From the NCBI GenBank assembly GCA_946636615.1, contig CAMPBE010000011.1:1-36206 (forward strand): 36,206 nt of DNA. The letters run 5' to 3'. The stretch comes from an uncultured bacterium. Lineage in GTDB: Bacteria; Cyanobacteriota; Vampirovibrionia; Gastranaerophilales; Gastranaerophilaceae. Every line of letters starts with the position of its first letter. Position 1 is the first letter of the stretch. The notes beneath the pieces were generated by a model that saw only the letters and a program-made list of their open reading frames with translations, was not told the DNA's origin and searched no databases. This document shows, in pieces, positions 15,225 to 23,285 of this stretch. The translations under genes and the position numbers were made by a program.

Positions 15225-15253
15225 TTGCATTCATATGATTGAAATGATAAAAT
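15225..15253 (+). promoter_or_regulatory. Promoter of the zinc-ribbon/radical SAM operon
   Basis: TTGCAT (15225-15230), 17-bp spacer, TAAAAT (15248-15253), about 27 bp before the ATG at 15280. Confidence 0.7.
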
Positions 15254-15279
15254 GTATTTGAAAAAAGAGGGGAAATTTT

Positions 15280-15450
15280 ATGGCAAGATTAATAAGACCA
15301 ACTTGGGCTGTTAGATGTGTTCAGTCAGGATGTAAGACATTGTTTGAAGTCGCAAAATTGGAAGAAGGAAAACAACAGGAAGTTGTATGTCCTAACTGCG
15401 GTGAACACTACGTTTATCCGATTTATGACGATAGTGAAGAACAAAATTAA
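15280..15450 (+). CDS. Zinc-ribbon mini-protein (56 aa)
   Basis: The reading frame encodes MARLIRPTWAVRCVQSGCKT and continues to EEQN, 56 residues, below many gene-calling length cut-offs. C13-x4-C18 and C37-P-N-C40-G make a four-cysteine zinc ribbon, the second half (VVCPNCGEHYVYP) being classical. GAGGGG lies 7 nt before the ATG, and the upstream promoter is good. The next gene, a radical SAM enzyme, starts 2 nt after its stop, so the two are one operon. It could be a nucleic-acid-binding accessory protein; function unknown. Confidence 0.82.
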   Translation: MARLIRPTWAVRCVQSGCKTLFEVAKLEEGKQQEVVCPNCGEHYVYPIYDDSEEQN

Positions 15451-15452
15451 TC

Positions 15453-16382
15453 ATGTTTAATGGTACAGACAAGCGCTACAATCAATTCAGCGCTTATTTG
15501 AAAAATAAATTCGGTGTTAAGGTTTATAAAATAACTCTTGATGCCGGTTTTTCGTGTCCAAATCGTGACGGAACAATTTCTTCGGGCGGTTGTATTTTTT
15601 GTGATGATGGCGGAAGCTATGCGCAAACATATTCAAATCTTTTGCCGCTTGATGAACAATTACAAGAGGGTATGAAACTCCAAAGAGAAAGATTTAAGGC
15701 AAAAAAATTTATGTCCTATTTTCAGGCTTTTTCAAATACATACAAACCTGTAAGTGAGCTTGAAAAAATTTATAATTCTGCATTAAACCATCCTGATATA
15801 GTTGGAATTTCAATAGGTACAAGACCTGATTGTGTTGATGATGAAAAAATAAAATTAATTTCGTCATATACAAAAGATTATGAGACTTGGCTTGAATATG
15901 GGCTTCAGTCAATTCATGATAAGACATTAAAACGTATTAACAGAGGGCATGATTATGAGTGCTTTTTAAGAGCATATGAAAAGGCTAAAAGTGCAGGTAT
16001 AAAAGTTTGTGCTCATGTAATTTTAGGTATGTGGGAAACTCATGAAGAAATGATGCAGACAGCAAAAGAACTTGCAAGAATAGGGATTGACGGAGTAAAA
16101 CTCCATCAATTTAGTGCTCTTAAAGGTACAGAGTTGGCTAAAATGTACGAAAGAGGGGAAATAGAATTTGAATCAGAAGACGAGTATGTGAGTCTTTTAT
16201 GCGATTTCCTTGAATACTTACCAAAAGAAACTACAATTCATCGTCTTGCAGGAAACGGTCTTGTTTCTGAAAATATTGCGCCCCTTTGGCTAGGCAAAAA
16301 ATGGGAATGTCTGAATAAACTTGATAAGGAATTTATTAAGAGAAATTCATATCAGGGATGTAAATTTGTTTACACCGAATAA
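15453..16382 (+). CDS. TIGR01212-family radical SAM protein (YhcC/YtqA-like)
   Basis: 309 residues. GFSCPNRDGTISSGGCIFC (about 29-47) is the family variant of the radical SAM cluster motif, with cysteines in C-PNRDGTISSGG-C-IF-C, binding a 4Fe-4S cluster and SAM. SIGTRPDCVD, TWLEYGLQSIHD and AHVILGMWETHEEMM are further family blocks. Members include E. coli YhcC and Bacillus YtqA; the Bacillus protein has been linked to tRNA wobble-uridine modification (MnmL), as I recall, but the role of this homologue is not settled by sequence. Second gene after the zinc-ribbon mini-protein. Confidence 0.9.
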   Translation: MFNGTDKRYNQFSAYLKNKFGVKVYKITLDAGFSCPNRDGTISSGGCIFCDDGGSYAQTYSNLLPLDEQLQEGMKLQRERFKAKKFMSYFQAFSNTYKPVSELEKIYNSALNHPDIVGISIGTRPDCVDDEKIKLISSYTKDYETWLEYGLQSIHDKTLKRINRGHDYECFLRAYEKAKSAGIKVCAHVILGMWETHEEMMQTAKELARIGIDGVKLHQFSALKGTELAKMYERGEIEFESEDEYVSLLCDFLEYLPKETTIHRLAGNGLVSENIAPLWLGKKWECLNKLDKEFIKRNSYQGCKFVYTE

Positions 16383-16493
16383 TGTGTGTGAGATAATATT
16401 TAAGTTAATGTAACAAATGTTTACAAAAAATTGAAACTCTAGCAAAAATTTTTCTTTACACTTGTTAGGTTAGTAGATAAAACGGAGAAAACT

Positions 16494-17180
16494 ATGTTAA
16501 CTGTTCAACCTACAATAACTTCTCAAAAGACGACATTTGGTCACAGAAGAAATCAAAGACGCTTATCACCGGAAGAAATTCAAGCTATAAAAGAACAGCG
16601 TGAATATGAAAAAAATTATGATGAATTATTTGACCAAAAAGAAGAGTTTTTAGATTTGGCAAATAGTGAAGAATTTAAATTACCAAAACCGGCTAAAAAA
16701 ATATTAGAAGGCGGTGCAGTAATTACTACCGGACTTTTAGGCGGTATGGCTACAGGTTGGGGAGCTAAAAAATCTATTCAAGGATTTGCAAAGTTGAATA
16801 AAAGTGCTGCTATGACTAGTGTTAAAAAACATGCTAATGCAACAAATGAATTTTTGAAAACTTCTGCAAAAACCTTTAAAAAAGAATTTTTAAAATCTGA
16901 TGCATATAAAATGCCTGCAAATGCTATTAAAAAACAATATAAAAAATTTGCAAAAACAAAAATAGGAAAACCAATTTCTGAATTCTTTGAATCTATAGGC
17001 AATGGTATTAGTACATTGTTTAAAGATTTGATTTCAGGAATAAAACATTTGTACAGAAAAGCAAAAGGTATTGATAAAGATAAAGTTGAAAAAATAACCG
17101 TAAATACTGCAGGTGTTTCTGGTGGTATTGCATCCGGTGTTACTGCAATTAAAGAAAAACAAGAGGCTACGGAAGAATAA
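16494..17180 (+). CDS. Lysine-rich hypothetical protein with glycine-zipper segments
   Basis: 228 residues, not recognised, strongly basic. N-terminus MLTVQPTITSQKTTFGHRRN is Thr/Gln-rich and ends in TTFG. An acidic/basic helical region follows, then a glycine-rich hydrophobic stretch (about 70-90, GGAVITTGLLGGMATGWGA), a long Lys/Ala/Phe amphipathic region, and a second glycine-rich segment near the end (TAGVSGGIASGVTAI). This could insert in or lie on a membrane. GGAG precedes the ATG. The stop overlaps the next gene by one base; the two products share the same overall plan. Confidence 0.72.
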   Translation: MLTVQPTITSQKTTFGHRRNQRRLSPEEIQAIKEQREYEKNYDELFDQKEEFLDLANSEEFKLPKPAKKILEGGAVITTGLLGGMATGWGAKKSIQGFAKLNKSAAMTSVKKHANATNEFLKTSAKTFKKEFLKSDAYKMPANAIKKQYKKFAKTKIGKPISEFFESIGNGISTLFKDLISGIKHLYRKAKGIDKDKVEKITVNTAGVSGGIASGVTAIKEKQEATEE

Positions 17181-17665
17181 TGGTTGTTTCTTTAGGCACA
17201 GTTCAGCAAATTTCATTTACTTCTTCTGAGCAAGATAAAAAACGTGATGCGGAAAAGAAAGTTGTAACAGGCGGTGGTGCTGTTGCTGCTACTGCGACTG
17301 CAACACGTGCAAAAGCTGCCAAATCCGGGTTCGACATGTTTGCATCTTCAAAAGAAGTCGCAAGAGGTATGAAAAATGTTACCGGCACTGCAAAAACTGT
17401 TAATCAAACCGTAAAACAAACTACATCCCTTTGGGGTAAAGTTTGTGAAAATGCAAGGTGGGCTAAAGATGCTATTTTGAATTGGGGCAGCAAGTTTAAA
17501 AATATGAAAATGATAAAACCATTAATTGAAAGTAAATTATTTAGAGGCTGTGCTGGTGCATTAGGTTATGGTTTTGGACTTGTAACTTTGATTTCAGGAT
17601 GTTCTGATATTGCAAAGGTAGCTTCTGATGCTGCTCAGGGACATCTTTTAGATAAAGAAGCTTAA
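17180..17665 (+). CDS. Hypothetical protein, partner of the preceding gene
   Basis: 161 residues, not recognised. It opens with MVVSLGTVQQISFTSSEQDK, again a Gln/Ser/Thr-rich leader ending in a Phe-centred motif (ISFTSS). A glycine/alanine segment (GGGAVAATATATRAKAA, about 31-47), a basic helix, and a C-terminal glycine-rich hydrophobic segment (CAGALGYGFGLVTLISGCSD) follow. The start shares one base with the previous stop (TAATG), so it is translationally coupled. Probably functions together with its neighbour; membrane association is inferred from the hydrophobic glycine-rich stretches. Confidence 0.72.
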   Translation: MVVSLGTVQQISFTSSEQDKKRDAEKKVVTGGGAVAATATATRAKAAKSGFDMFASSKEVARGMKNVTGTAKTVNQTVKQTTSLWGKVCENARWAKDAILNWGSKFKNMKMIKPLIESKLFRGCAGALGYGFGLVTLISGCSDIAKVASDAAQGHLLDKEA

Positions 17666-17669
17666 TTAA

Positions 17670-17698
17670 TTGTAAAATATACAAAATCGTGCTAAGCT
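17670..17698 (+). promoter_or_regulatory. Candidate promoter abutting folP
   Basis: TTGTAA (17670-17675), 17-bp spacer, TAAGCT (17693-17698), then 6 nt to the ATG at 17705. The boxes are only fair matches, but the spacing equals that of other candidate leaderless starts in this window. Confidence 0.4.
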
Positions 17699-17704
17699 TT
17701 GGCT

Positions 17705-18841
17705 ATGCACGATTTTATTGTAAGAGAAATTAAAAACGCTGATGTATCTGCAGAGATTAAAAAAATAGGATTTGACAAATCTTATGTACATAGAGCTGCT
17801 GAAAAATTTGAGTATAAAAATATAAAAATTTATAATTTAACTTCGGCTCAAGCGAATATAATAAAACAGACGGCAATATCTGTTGGAGCTGATTGCGCAA
17901 CACATCGAGAAGTTATCACAGGGAAAGCCGAAATTTCCAATTGTATTTTGGGTGGTAGTATTTCTGAGATAAAAAAAGTTGCGGAAAAGTTAAAACTTCA
18001 ACCGTTCGGACTTAAGGAACTTGGGGAAAAGGTGCTTACTTTTGCAAGTTGTAAAAAAGAGCAGGGTGAGAGGTGTAAACTTGTTGGAATATTAAACCTT
18101 ACTGACAATTCTTTTTCTGACGGAGGAATGTTCAACGATTTTGAAAGTGCTAAAAATCATCTTGAAAAAATGATAAAAGATGGTGCAAATATTATAGATA
18201 TTGGTGCAGAATCAACAAAGCCTTATTCTTCTCCTGTTTCTGATGATGAACAATTAAAGAAGCTTATACCAATTATTGAATTTGCAAAAGATAAAATTAA
18301 ATTAAGTATAGATACACGCAGTGCAAAAGTTGCAGAAAAATGTTTACAAGCTGGAGCATATATGATTAATGATGTGTCGGGTTTTGATTATGACAAAGAT
18401 ATGGTTAATATCATTGCAAAATATAATTGTCCTGTGGTTATTCAGCATTCAAAAGGTACACCTGAAAATATGCAGGATTCTCCAAAATATGAGGATGTAA
18501 TTGAAGAAATATATTTGAATTTAAAAAAGAAATGTGATTATGCAAAATCTAAAGGTATCGAAAATATAATTGTAGATCCGGGTATTGGTTTTGGAAAAAC
18601 TCGTGAAAATAATTTTGAGATAATTAAGAGAATTGAGGAGTTTAAGAGTCTTGGATATCCTGTGATGTTGGGTGTTTCGAGAAAAAGTTTTTTACAAATT
18701 GAAGACATAGCAGAACGTGATATTTATACAACAGCAATAAATGCGCTAGCTATTGAAAGAAATGTCGATTATATTCGTGTTCACAATGTAAAAATGCATA
18801 GGGCACTTGTTGATTTGATGAAAATGTTTGTGGTAGAATAA
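17705..18841 (+). CDS. folP: Dihydropteroate synthase with N-terminal extension
   Basis: 378 residues; condenses p-aminobenzoate with 6-hydroxymethyl-dihydropterin diphosphate in folate synthesis. The catalytic TIM barrel begins near residue 123: GILNLTDNSFSDGG, IIDIGAESTKP, LSIDTRSAKVAEKC, MINDVSGFD, VIQHSKGTPENMQ, NIIVDPGIGFGKT, GVSRKSF and a closing RVHNV. The usual enzyme is about 270-280 residues; here some 120 residues precede the barrel, including GADCATHREVITGKAEISNC and KKVAEKLKLQPFGLKELGEK. Extended forms exist in some bacteria and the extension's role is unclear. ATG 17705 is preferred to the in-frame TTG at 17699. Confidence 0.95.
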   Translation: MHDFIVREIKNADVSAEIKKIGFDKSYVHRAAEKFEYKNIKIYNLTSAQANIIKQTAISVGADCATHREVITGKAEISNCILGGSISEIKKVAEKLKLQPFGLKELGEKVLTFASCKKEQGERCKLVGILNLTDNSFSDGGMFNDFESAKNHLEKMIKDGANIIDIGAESTKPYSSPVSDDEQLKKLIPIIEFAKDKIKLSIDTRSAKVAEKCLQAGAYMINDVSGFDYDKDMVNIIAKYNCPVVIQHSKGTPENMQDSPKYEDVIEEIYLNLKKKCDYAKSKGIENIIVDPGIGFGKTRENNFEIIKRIEEFKSLGYPVMLGVSRKSFLQIEDIAERDIYTTAINALAIERNVDYIRVHNVKMHRALVDLMKMFVVE

Positions 18842-18853
18842 TATAGTGTTATT

Positions 18854-18923
18854 GTCATTCTGAGGCGATAAAATTTTGAGATTCTTCGCTACGCTCAGAA
18901 TGACGTATGAGCCGAAGAATCTC
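18854..18923. repeat. Interleaved palindromic repeat, copy 1
   Basis: Four 11-nt blocks occur in the order A-B-A'-B': GTCATTCTGAG (18854-18864), GAGATTCTTCG (18878-18888), CTCAGAATGAC (18894-18904), CGAAGAATCTC (18913-18923). A pairs with A' and B with B', but the pairs interlock, so an RNA copy would form either a pseudoknot or one of two exclusive hairpins. It fills the gap between folP and gatB. The GTCATTCTGAG...GAAGAATCTC string resembles a dispersed repeat seen in many bacterial genomes. Confidence 0.85.
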
Positions 18924-18943
18924 AAAAACCGGAGAGATAATTT

Positions 18944-20386
18944 ATGGAAGATTTAAGAGATAAATATGAAGTAGTAATCGGTTTGGAAGTTCATGCACAG
19001 TTAAAAACCAAATCAAAAATATTTGCACCGGATGGAAATGAATTCGGACATGAGCCTAATACTGAAACTAGCCCTATTACTTTAGGAATGCCCGGGGTTT
19101 TGCCGGTTCTTAATAAAGAAGTTGTTAATATGGGTATATTGACAGGTTTGGCTTTAAATTGCGAAATTCCTGAAAGATGTAAATTTGACAGAAAACAATA
19201 TTTTTATCCTGATCTTCCGAAAGGATATCAAATTTCTCAATATGATGAACCGATTTGTGTTAATGGATATCTTGATATTAAAGGTAAGAGAATTGGTATC
19301 ACACGTGCGCATTTGGAAGAAGATGCAGGAAAACTCGTTCACGCAGGTGCTGATGGAATTGCAGGATCAAGTTATTCTCTTGTAGACTTGAACAGAGCCG
19401 GTACTCCGCTTTTGGAAATTGTATCAGAACCTGATATGAGAAGTTCTGAAGAAGCTCGTAATTATATGGAAGAATTGAGAAATATTGTTCGCTATATAGG
19501 TGTTTGCGACGGTAACCTTGAAGAAGGCTCTATGAGATGTGATGCAAATATTTCTATTATGCCGAAAGGTTCTAAAACTTTTGGTACTCGTGCTGAAATT
19601 AAAAATGTAAATAGTTTTTCAGCTTTGCAAAGAGCTATAGAATACGAAATTGACAGACAAATTGAAATTGTTGAAGATGGCGGCGAAGTTGTTCAGGAAA
19701 CAAGATTGTGGGACGACAACTCAAGAGAAACAAAATCTATGAGAGGTAAAGAAGATGCTCACGATTACAGATATTTCCCTGAACCGGATTTAATGCCTTT
19801 AAAAATTTCAAGAGAATGGGTACAACAAATTAAAGATAAAATGCCTGAATTGCCTCAACAAAAACGTGAAAGATATATGTCTCTAGGCTTGAGCGAATAT
19901 GATGCATCAGTTATTGTTGAACAAATGGGATTAGCATTATTCTTTGATAAAGTTCTTGAATTGGGTGCATCTCCAAAAATTGCTGTAAACTTTATTATGG
20001 GTGAAATTGCTGCATATTTGAAAGAAGAAAAATTAGAAATTTCTGATACAAAATTGACTCCTGAAAATCTTGCGGAATTGATTGCATTAATTGAAAAGAA
20101 CACGATTTCCAATAATATCGGTAAACAAATTATTATTGATATGATGAAAGACGGAACAAAAGCTTCTAAGATTGTAGAAGACAGAGGATTAAGTCAAATC
20201 TCTGATGAAGGTGCAATAAAAGAAATTGTACAAAAAGTAGTGGATGCAAATCCTCAGCAAGTCGAAGCTTATAGAGGCGGAAAAGTTCAACTTTTGGGAT
20301 TCTTTGTAGGACAAGTAATGAAAGAGACCAAAGGCAGAGCTAATCCAAAATCGGTTAACGATATTCTGAAAGAAATATTGGGTTAA
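18944..20386 (+). CDS. gatB: Aspartyl/glutamyl-tRNA(Asn/Gln) amidotransferase subunit B
   Basis: 480 residues, normal length. GatB is the kinase and tRNA-recognising subunit of GatCAB, which converts Glu-tRNA(Gln) or Asp-tRNA(Asn) to the amidated forms. Diagnostic blocks: VIGLEVHAQLKTKSKIF (11-27), LGMPGVLPVLN, KFDRKQYFYPDLPKGYQISQ, RAHLEEDAGKLVH, DLNRAGTPLLEIVSEPD, GSMRCDANIS, EIKNVNSF, and RYFPEPDLMPL. The C-terminal YqeY-like tail domain is intact. GGAG lies 9 nt before the ATG. gatA and gatC are not adjacent. It fits with gltX in the same window serving as a non-discriminating GluRS. Confidence 0.98.
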   Translation: MEDLRDKYEVVIGLEVHAQLKTKSKIFAPDGNEFGHEPNTETSPITLGMPGVLPVLNKEVVNMGILTGLALNCEIPERCKFDRKQYFYPDLPKGYQISQYDEPICVNGYLDIKGKRIGITRAHLEEDAGKLVHAGADGIAGSSYSLVDLNRAGTPLLEIVSEPDMRSSEEARNYMEELRNIVRYIGVCDGNLEEGSMRCDANISIMPKGSKTFGTRAEIKNVNSFSALQRAIEYEIDRQIEIVEDGGEVVQETRLWDDNSRETKSMRGKEDAHDYRYFPEPDLMPLKISREWVQQIKDKMPELPQQKRERYMSLGLSEYDASVIVEQMGLALFFDKVLELGASPKIAVNFIMGEIAAYLKEEKLEISDTKLTPENLAELIALIEKNTISNNIGKQIIIDMMKDGTKASKIVEDRGLSQISDEGAIKEIVQKVVDANPQQVEAYRGGKVQLLGFFVGQVMKETKGRANPKSVNDILKEILG

Positions 20387-20392
20387 TTTTAT

Positions 20393-20460
20393 GTCATTCT
20401 GAGGCAGATTTTATGAGATTCTTCGCTGCGCTCAGAATGACGTATAAACCGAAGAATCTC
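20393..20460. repeat. Interleaved palindromic repeat, copy 2
   Basis: Same A-B-A'-B' layout as 18854-18923 and same orientation: GTCATTCTGAG (20393-20403), GAGATTCTTCG (20415-20425), CTCAGAATGAC (20431-20441), CGAAGAATCTC (20450-20460). The four blocks are identical between copies while the spacers differ in sequence and length. It starts 7 bp after the gatB stop and ends 11 bp before the next start codon. Confidence 0.85.
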
Positions 20461-20471
20461 ATATTGTTAAT

Positions 20472-21536
20472 ATGTTATTTTTTAAACAAAATAAAAAATA
20501 CAGTATGGAAACAGAGATACTTGAACAGAGTAATGTTCTTGATAATCTTTTGTGTACACATGTAAATGACAATAATTATATTTTATTTGATATTCCGACA
20601 GATATAGAAAAAGTCGTTTTGGTTGCAAGCGGTTCTTCCTACCATTGTGCAAGATATGCTGCAGATTTGTTCGGAAATGTTGCTAACATTGAAGCAAGGG
20701 CTATTTATTCAAGCGAATTTTTGCTAAAATCAACAGTCCCGCATGAAAGTTCTATACTGTACGTATTTATAACTCAATCAGGTGAAACCTCGGATACAAA
20801 TTCTGCGCTTCAAAAAGCAAAAGAACTTGGAATGCGGACTCTTTGTATTACTAACAAAAAGGGGTCATCAATATGGGAGGGCTCAGATTTTCAAATTGAC
20901 TGTCATGCCGGAGAAGAAAAAAGCATTGCTGCTACTAAATCTTTAACAACTCAAATGCTTTGCTGTACGTTGCTTGTTCTAAAATATGCTGCACACAAAG
21001 GAATTGATATCTCTCATTATATTGATGAATTAAAAACTTTATCAAATTTTGTAGAAGAAACTTACAAACTTTATCCAAAAATTAAAAAAGCTGCAGCATT
21101 TTTGTCAAAATATAAGAATATCGTTGTTGCTGCCGATGGAATATCTTATGCAATTGCTAAGGAAGCTGCTTTAAAGATCAAAGAAACATCTTATATAAAC
21201 GTTTATTCAAGCATTTTAGGCGAATTTATGCACGGGCATGTAGCGGTTTTGAATAGTAAACAGGCATTGATATATATTTCTATTTCGGAAATGAATTATA
21301 CTGCCATAAAAAATTTAAACAAAATAAAAGAAGAATATAATCCGCCAATTTGCATTATCGGTTGTTCAAACGAAAAAATTAAATCTAGATTTAACATTGA
21401 TATTTCTTGCGAAAGTTCTATAGTTAAGTCTTTTTGCATAGTTGTAATAATTCAATTATTAGCATTGGAAATTGCAAAGAAACTTGGTAGAAATGTCGAT
21501 AAACCGCATGGATTGCATAAGGTTGTAAAGATATAA
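20472..21536 (+). CDS. GlmS-isomerase-like double SIS protein
   Basis: 354 residues with two sugar isomerase (SIS) domains and no N-terminal glutaminase. SIS 1: VASGSSYHCARYAADLFG, TQSGETSDTNSALQKAKE, EKSIAATKSLTTQML; SIS 2: GISYAIAKEAALKIKETSYI, GEFMHGHVAVLNSK; C-terminal LALEIAKKLGRNVDKPHGL parallels the GlmS tail. Such glutaminase-less proteins include NagB-II-type glucosamine-6-phosphate deaminases and fructosamine deglycases, so an amino-sugar phosphate isomerase or deaminase is likely. The start could be 20472 or the ATG at 20505 (METEILEQ, like the GlmS domain border). No ribosome-binding site is seen at either. Confidence 0.82.
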   Translation: MLFFKQNKKYSMETEILEQSNVLDNLLCTHVNDNNYILFDIPTDIEKVVLVASGSSYHCARYAADLFGNVANIEARAIYSSEFLLKSTVPHESSILYVFITQSGETSDTNSALQKAKELGMRTLCITNKKGSSIWEGSDFQIDCHAGEEKSIAATKSLTTQMLCCTLLVLKYAAHKGIDISHYIDELKTLSNFVEETYKLYPKIKKAAAFLSKYKNIVVAADGISYAIAKEAALKIKETSYINVYSSILGEFMHGHVAVLNSKQALIYISISEMNYTAIKNLNKIKEEYNPPICIIGCSNEKIKSRFNIDISCESSIVKSFCIVVIIQLLALEIAKKLGRNVDKPHGLHKVVKI

Positions 21537-21537
21537 T

Positions 21538-22785
21538 TTATATTTTTGACGGAATGTTATTGCTAATAAGCATTTTTTGTATGATATTTTTTGCAGCTTG
21601 TAGTTGCGGATCTTTATTGTTCTTAACGTCCTTAATATTAAGTTTTACCTCAATATCCGGATTAATTCCTTTTTTATTGATATCAGTACCTTTTGGAGTT
21701 AGATATTTGGCTACTGTGATATTTAAGCCTGTTTCGTTAGGCATAGGGATAATTTTTTGTACCATACCTTTCCCATAAGTCGTTGTTCCTAATAGTTTAG
21801 CTTTATTATAATCCTTGAGTGCTCCTGACAGAATTTCGCTGGCACTTGCTGAGCCTCCGTCAATTAATACAACAGTAGGTTTTTCTATAAGATATTCAGT
21901 GTCTTGTGCGTTAATATCGTACTTACTACCGTTTCTTCCAACAATACTTACAATTTTGCCCGTTGGTATAAACAGATTTGCTATAAATACAGCATTAGGT
22001 AGCAATCCTCCGGTATTGCCACGCAAGTCAAGTATTAGTCCTTGCGTGTCTTTTGTTTTTTCTAAGGCTTCTAAAAATTCATTGGGCGTTGAAGATCCTA
22101 TAAAGCTGGAGATTTGTATATAACCAATATTTCTGTCAACAACAGAACTTTTGACGGTTCTTATCTTGATTTCTTTTCTGATTATTCTTTTCGTAAGTTT
22201 ATTGTTGTTTCTAAGTATAGTTATATTAACAAAGGTATTTTCAGGACCTTTTACAAGTTTTGCAACTTCAGATAAAGATAAACCGTTAACTTCTTTGCCG
22301 TCAATTGAAAATATTATGTCATCAGGCAATAAATTTGCGAATTGCGCCGGTGTACCTTCCATGACATTTACAATGTGAATTTTGCCTGCCACAGATGAGA
22401 TATTTACGCCTATCCCCGTAATTTTTGAATTAATAGAATTGTTTTGTTCAGAATATTCCGATTTATCCATAAACCTTGAATATGGATCATCTAGGCTTGC
22501 CAACATCGTATCTATTGCAACTTTTGCATCTGCTTCGTTTTTAATTTTACCTCTGTAGTGATCTCGCCATCTGTACCAATTCTGGGTGTTTAAGTTTGAA
22601 TCATAATAATTGTCGCGAATTGTTTTCCAAGTTGTGTCAAAAAGCCTTTGTGAAGAAAGTTGTGTATAATCAATCATATCATCAGTGTCAGAAATCTCTA
22701 CATTGTCAACATTAAGTATAAGTTTGTTTAATGTAATCAAAGCTGAAATTATAAAAATGATTATGATAATATTATTTTTCTTCAT
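21538..22785 (-). CDS. ctpA: C-terminal processing peptidase, S41 family
   Basis: 415 residues from the ATG at 22785 (MKKNNIIIIIFIISALITL), chosen because it begins the signal anchor and lies just after a promoter; an upstream in-frame start would add 27 residues. An N-terminal anchor places the enzyme in the periplasm. The PDZ domain (about 120-200) includes GIGVNISSVAGKI and VMEGTPAQFANLLPDDIIFS. The protease core has LDLRGNTGG (252-260), catalytic S314 in DGGSASASE and K339 in TTYGKGMVQ, a 25-residue spacing matching other Ctp enzymes. It trims or degrades envelope proteins. Convergent with the SIS gene, stops 1 bp apart. Confidence 0.94.
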   Translation of the reverse strand: MKKNNIIIIIFIISALITLNKLILNVDNVEISDTDDMIDYTQLSSQRLFDTTWKTIRDNYYDSNLNTQNWYRWRDHYRGKIKNEADAKVAIDTMLASLDDPYSRFMDKSEYSEQNNSINSKITGIGVNISSVAGKIHIVNVMEGTPAQFANLLPDDIIFSIDGKEVNGLSLSEVAKLVKGPENTFVNITILRNNNKLTKRIIRKEIKIRTVKSSVVDRNIGYIQISSFIGSSTPNEFLEALEKTKDTQGLILDLRGNTGGLLPNAVFIANLFIPTGKIVSIVGRNGSKYDINAQDTEYLIEKPTVVLIDGGSASASEILSGALKDYNKAKLLGTTTYGKGMVQKIIPMPNETGLNITVAKYLTPKGTDINKKGINPDIEVKLNIKDVKNNKDPQLQAAKNIIQKMLISNNIPSKI

Positions 22786-22791
22786 AAAAAT

Positions 22792-22820
22792 ATTTAACAT
22801 CAATAAATTTGTATAATCAA
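22792..22820 (-). promoter_or_regulatory. Promoter abutting ctpA
   Basis: On the minus strand TTGATT (22820-22815), 17-bp spacer, TTAAAT (22797-22792), then 6 nt to the ATG at 22785. No ribosome-binding site is present, so the message should be leaderless or nearly so. Confidence 0.55.
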
Positions 22821-23066
22821 TATACTTTTTTAGTAGGTGTATTGTATAAGAAGAATGGGGGAGCAAAATTCCCCCAAAGAATTGTTACTTTGATTTTTGT
22901 TTATTTAGTTTATTAAGGTAAATGTATTTTTATAATCTTAAAAACAATTCAATATGCTTAAAATATCTTAATAAAGTTACATTAAAAATTATGTACTTAC
23001 AACTATAATAGTGTATATATAAATATTTGTCAACCTTTTAACTTAAAAAAATATATAATGTATTTT

Positions 23067-23285
23067 ATGAAATACACAAATGCAAATGAAATTGTAAAAA
23101 CACTTTTGATGAAAGAGAACATTACAATTACCAGACTTGCACAAATGCTTTCAGAAAAAGGTAAAAAATATTATCAGCAAACTCTATCAGCAAAATTACT
23201 TAAAGGTACATTAAAAGTAAATGAGCTAATAGAGATTTGTAGAATATTAAAATATGAAATCAATTTTAAAAAATACGAGCTATAA
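23067..23285 (+). CDS. Small HTH (XRE-like) DNA-binding protein
   Basis: 72 residues from the ATG at 23067 (an in-frame ATG at 23058 overlaps the -10 box). NANEIVKTLLMKENITITRLAQML... YYQQTLSAKLLKGTLKVNELIEICRILKYEI has the helix spacing of a cI/Cro-like HTH: a first helix, TRLAQML as helix 2, and QQTLSAKLLKG as a recognition helix. TATAAT at 23054-23059 lies 7 nt before the start with no ribosome-binding site. The 3' end overlaps the convergent HExxH gene by 6 bp. The preceding 22867-23053 is AT-rich and holds only a small G5/C5 hairpin (22857-22875). Confidence 0.72.
   Translation: MKYTNANEIVKTLLMKENITITRLAQMLSEKGKKYYQQTLSAKLLKGTLKVNELIEICRILKYEINFKKYEL

Noticed and set aside
22857-22875. 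G5/C5 hairpin as a strong terminator
   Set aside because: The stem is only 6 bp and lacks a U tract on either strand; it may just be a chance palindrome between promoters.
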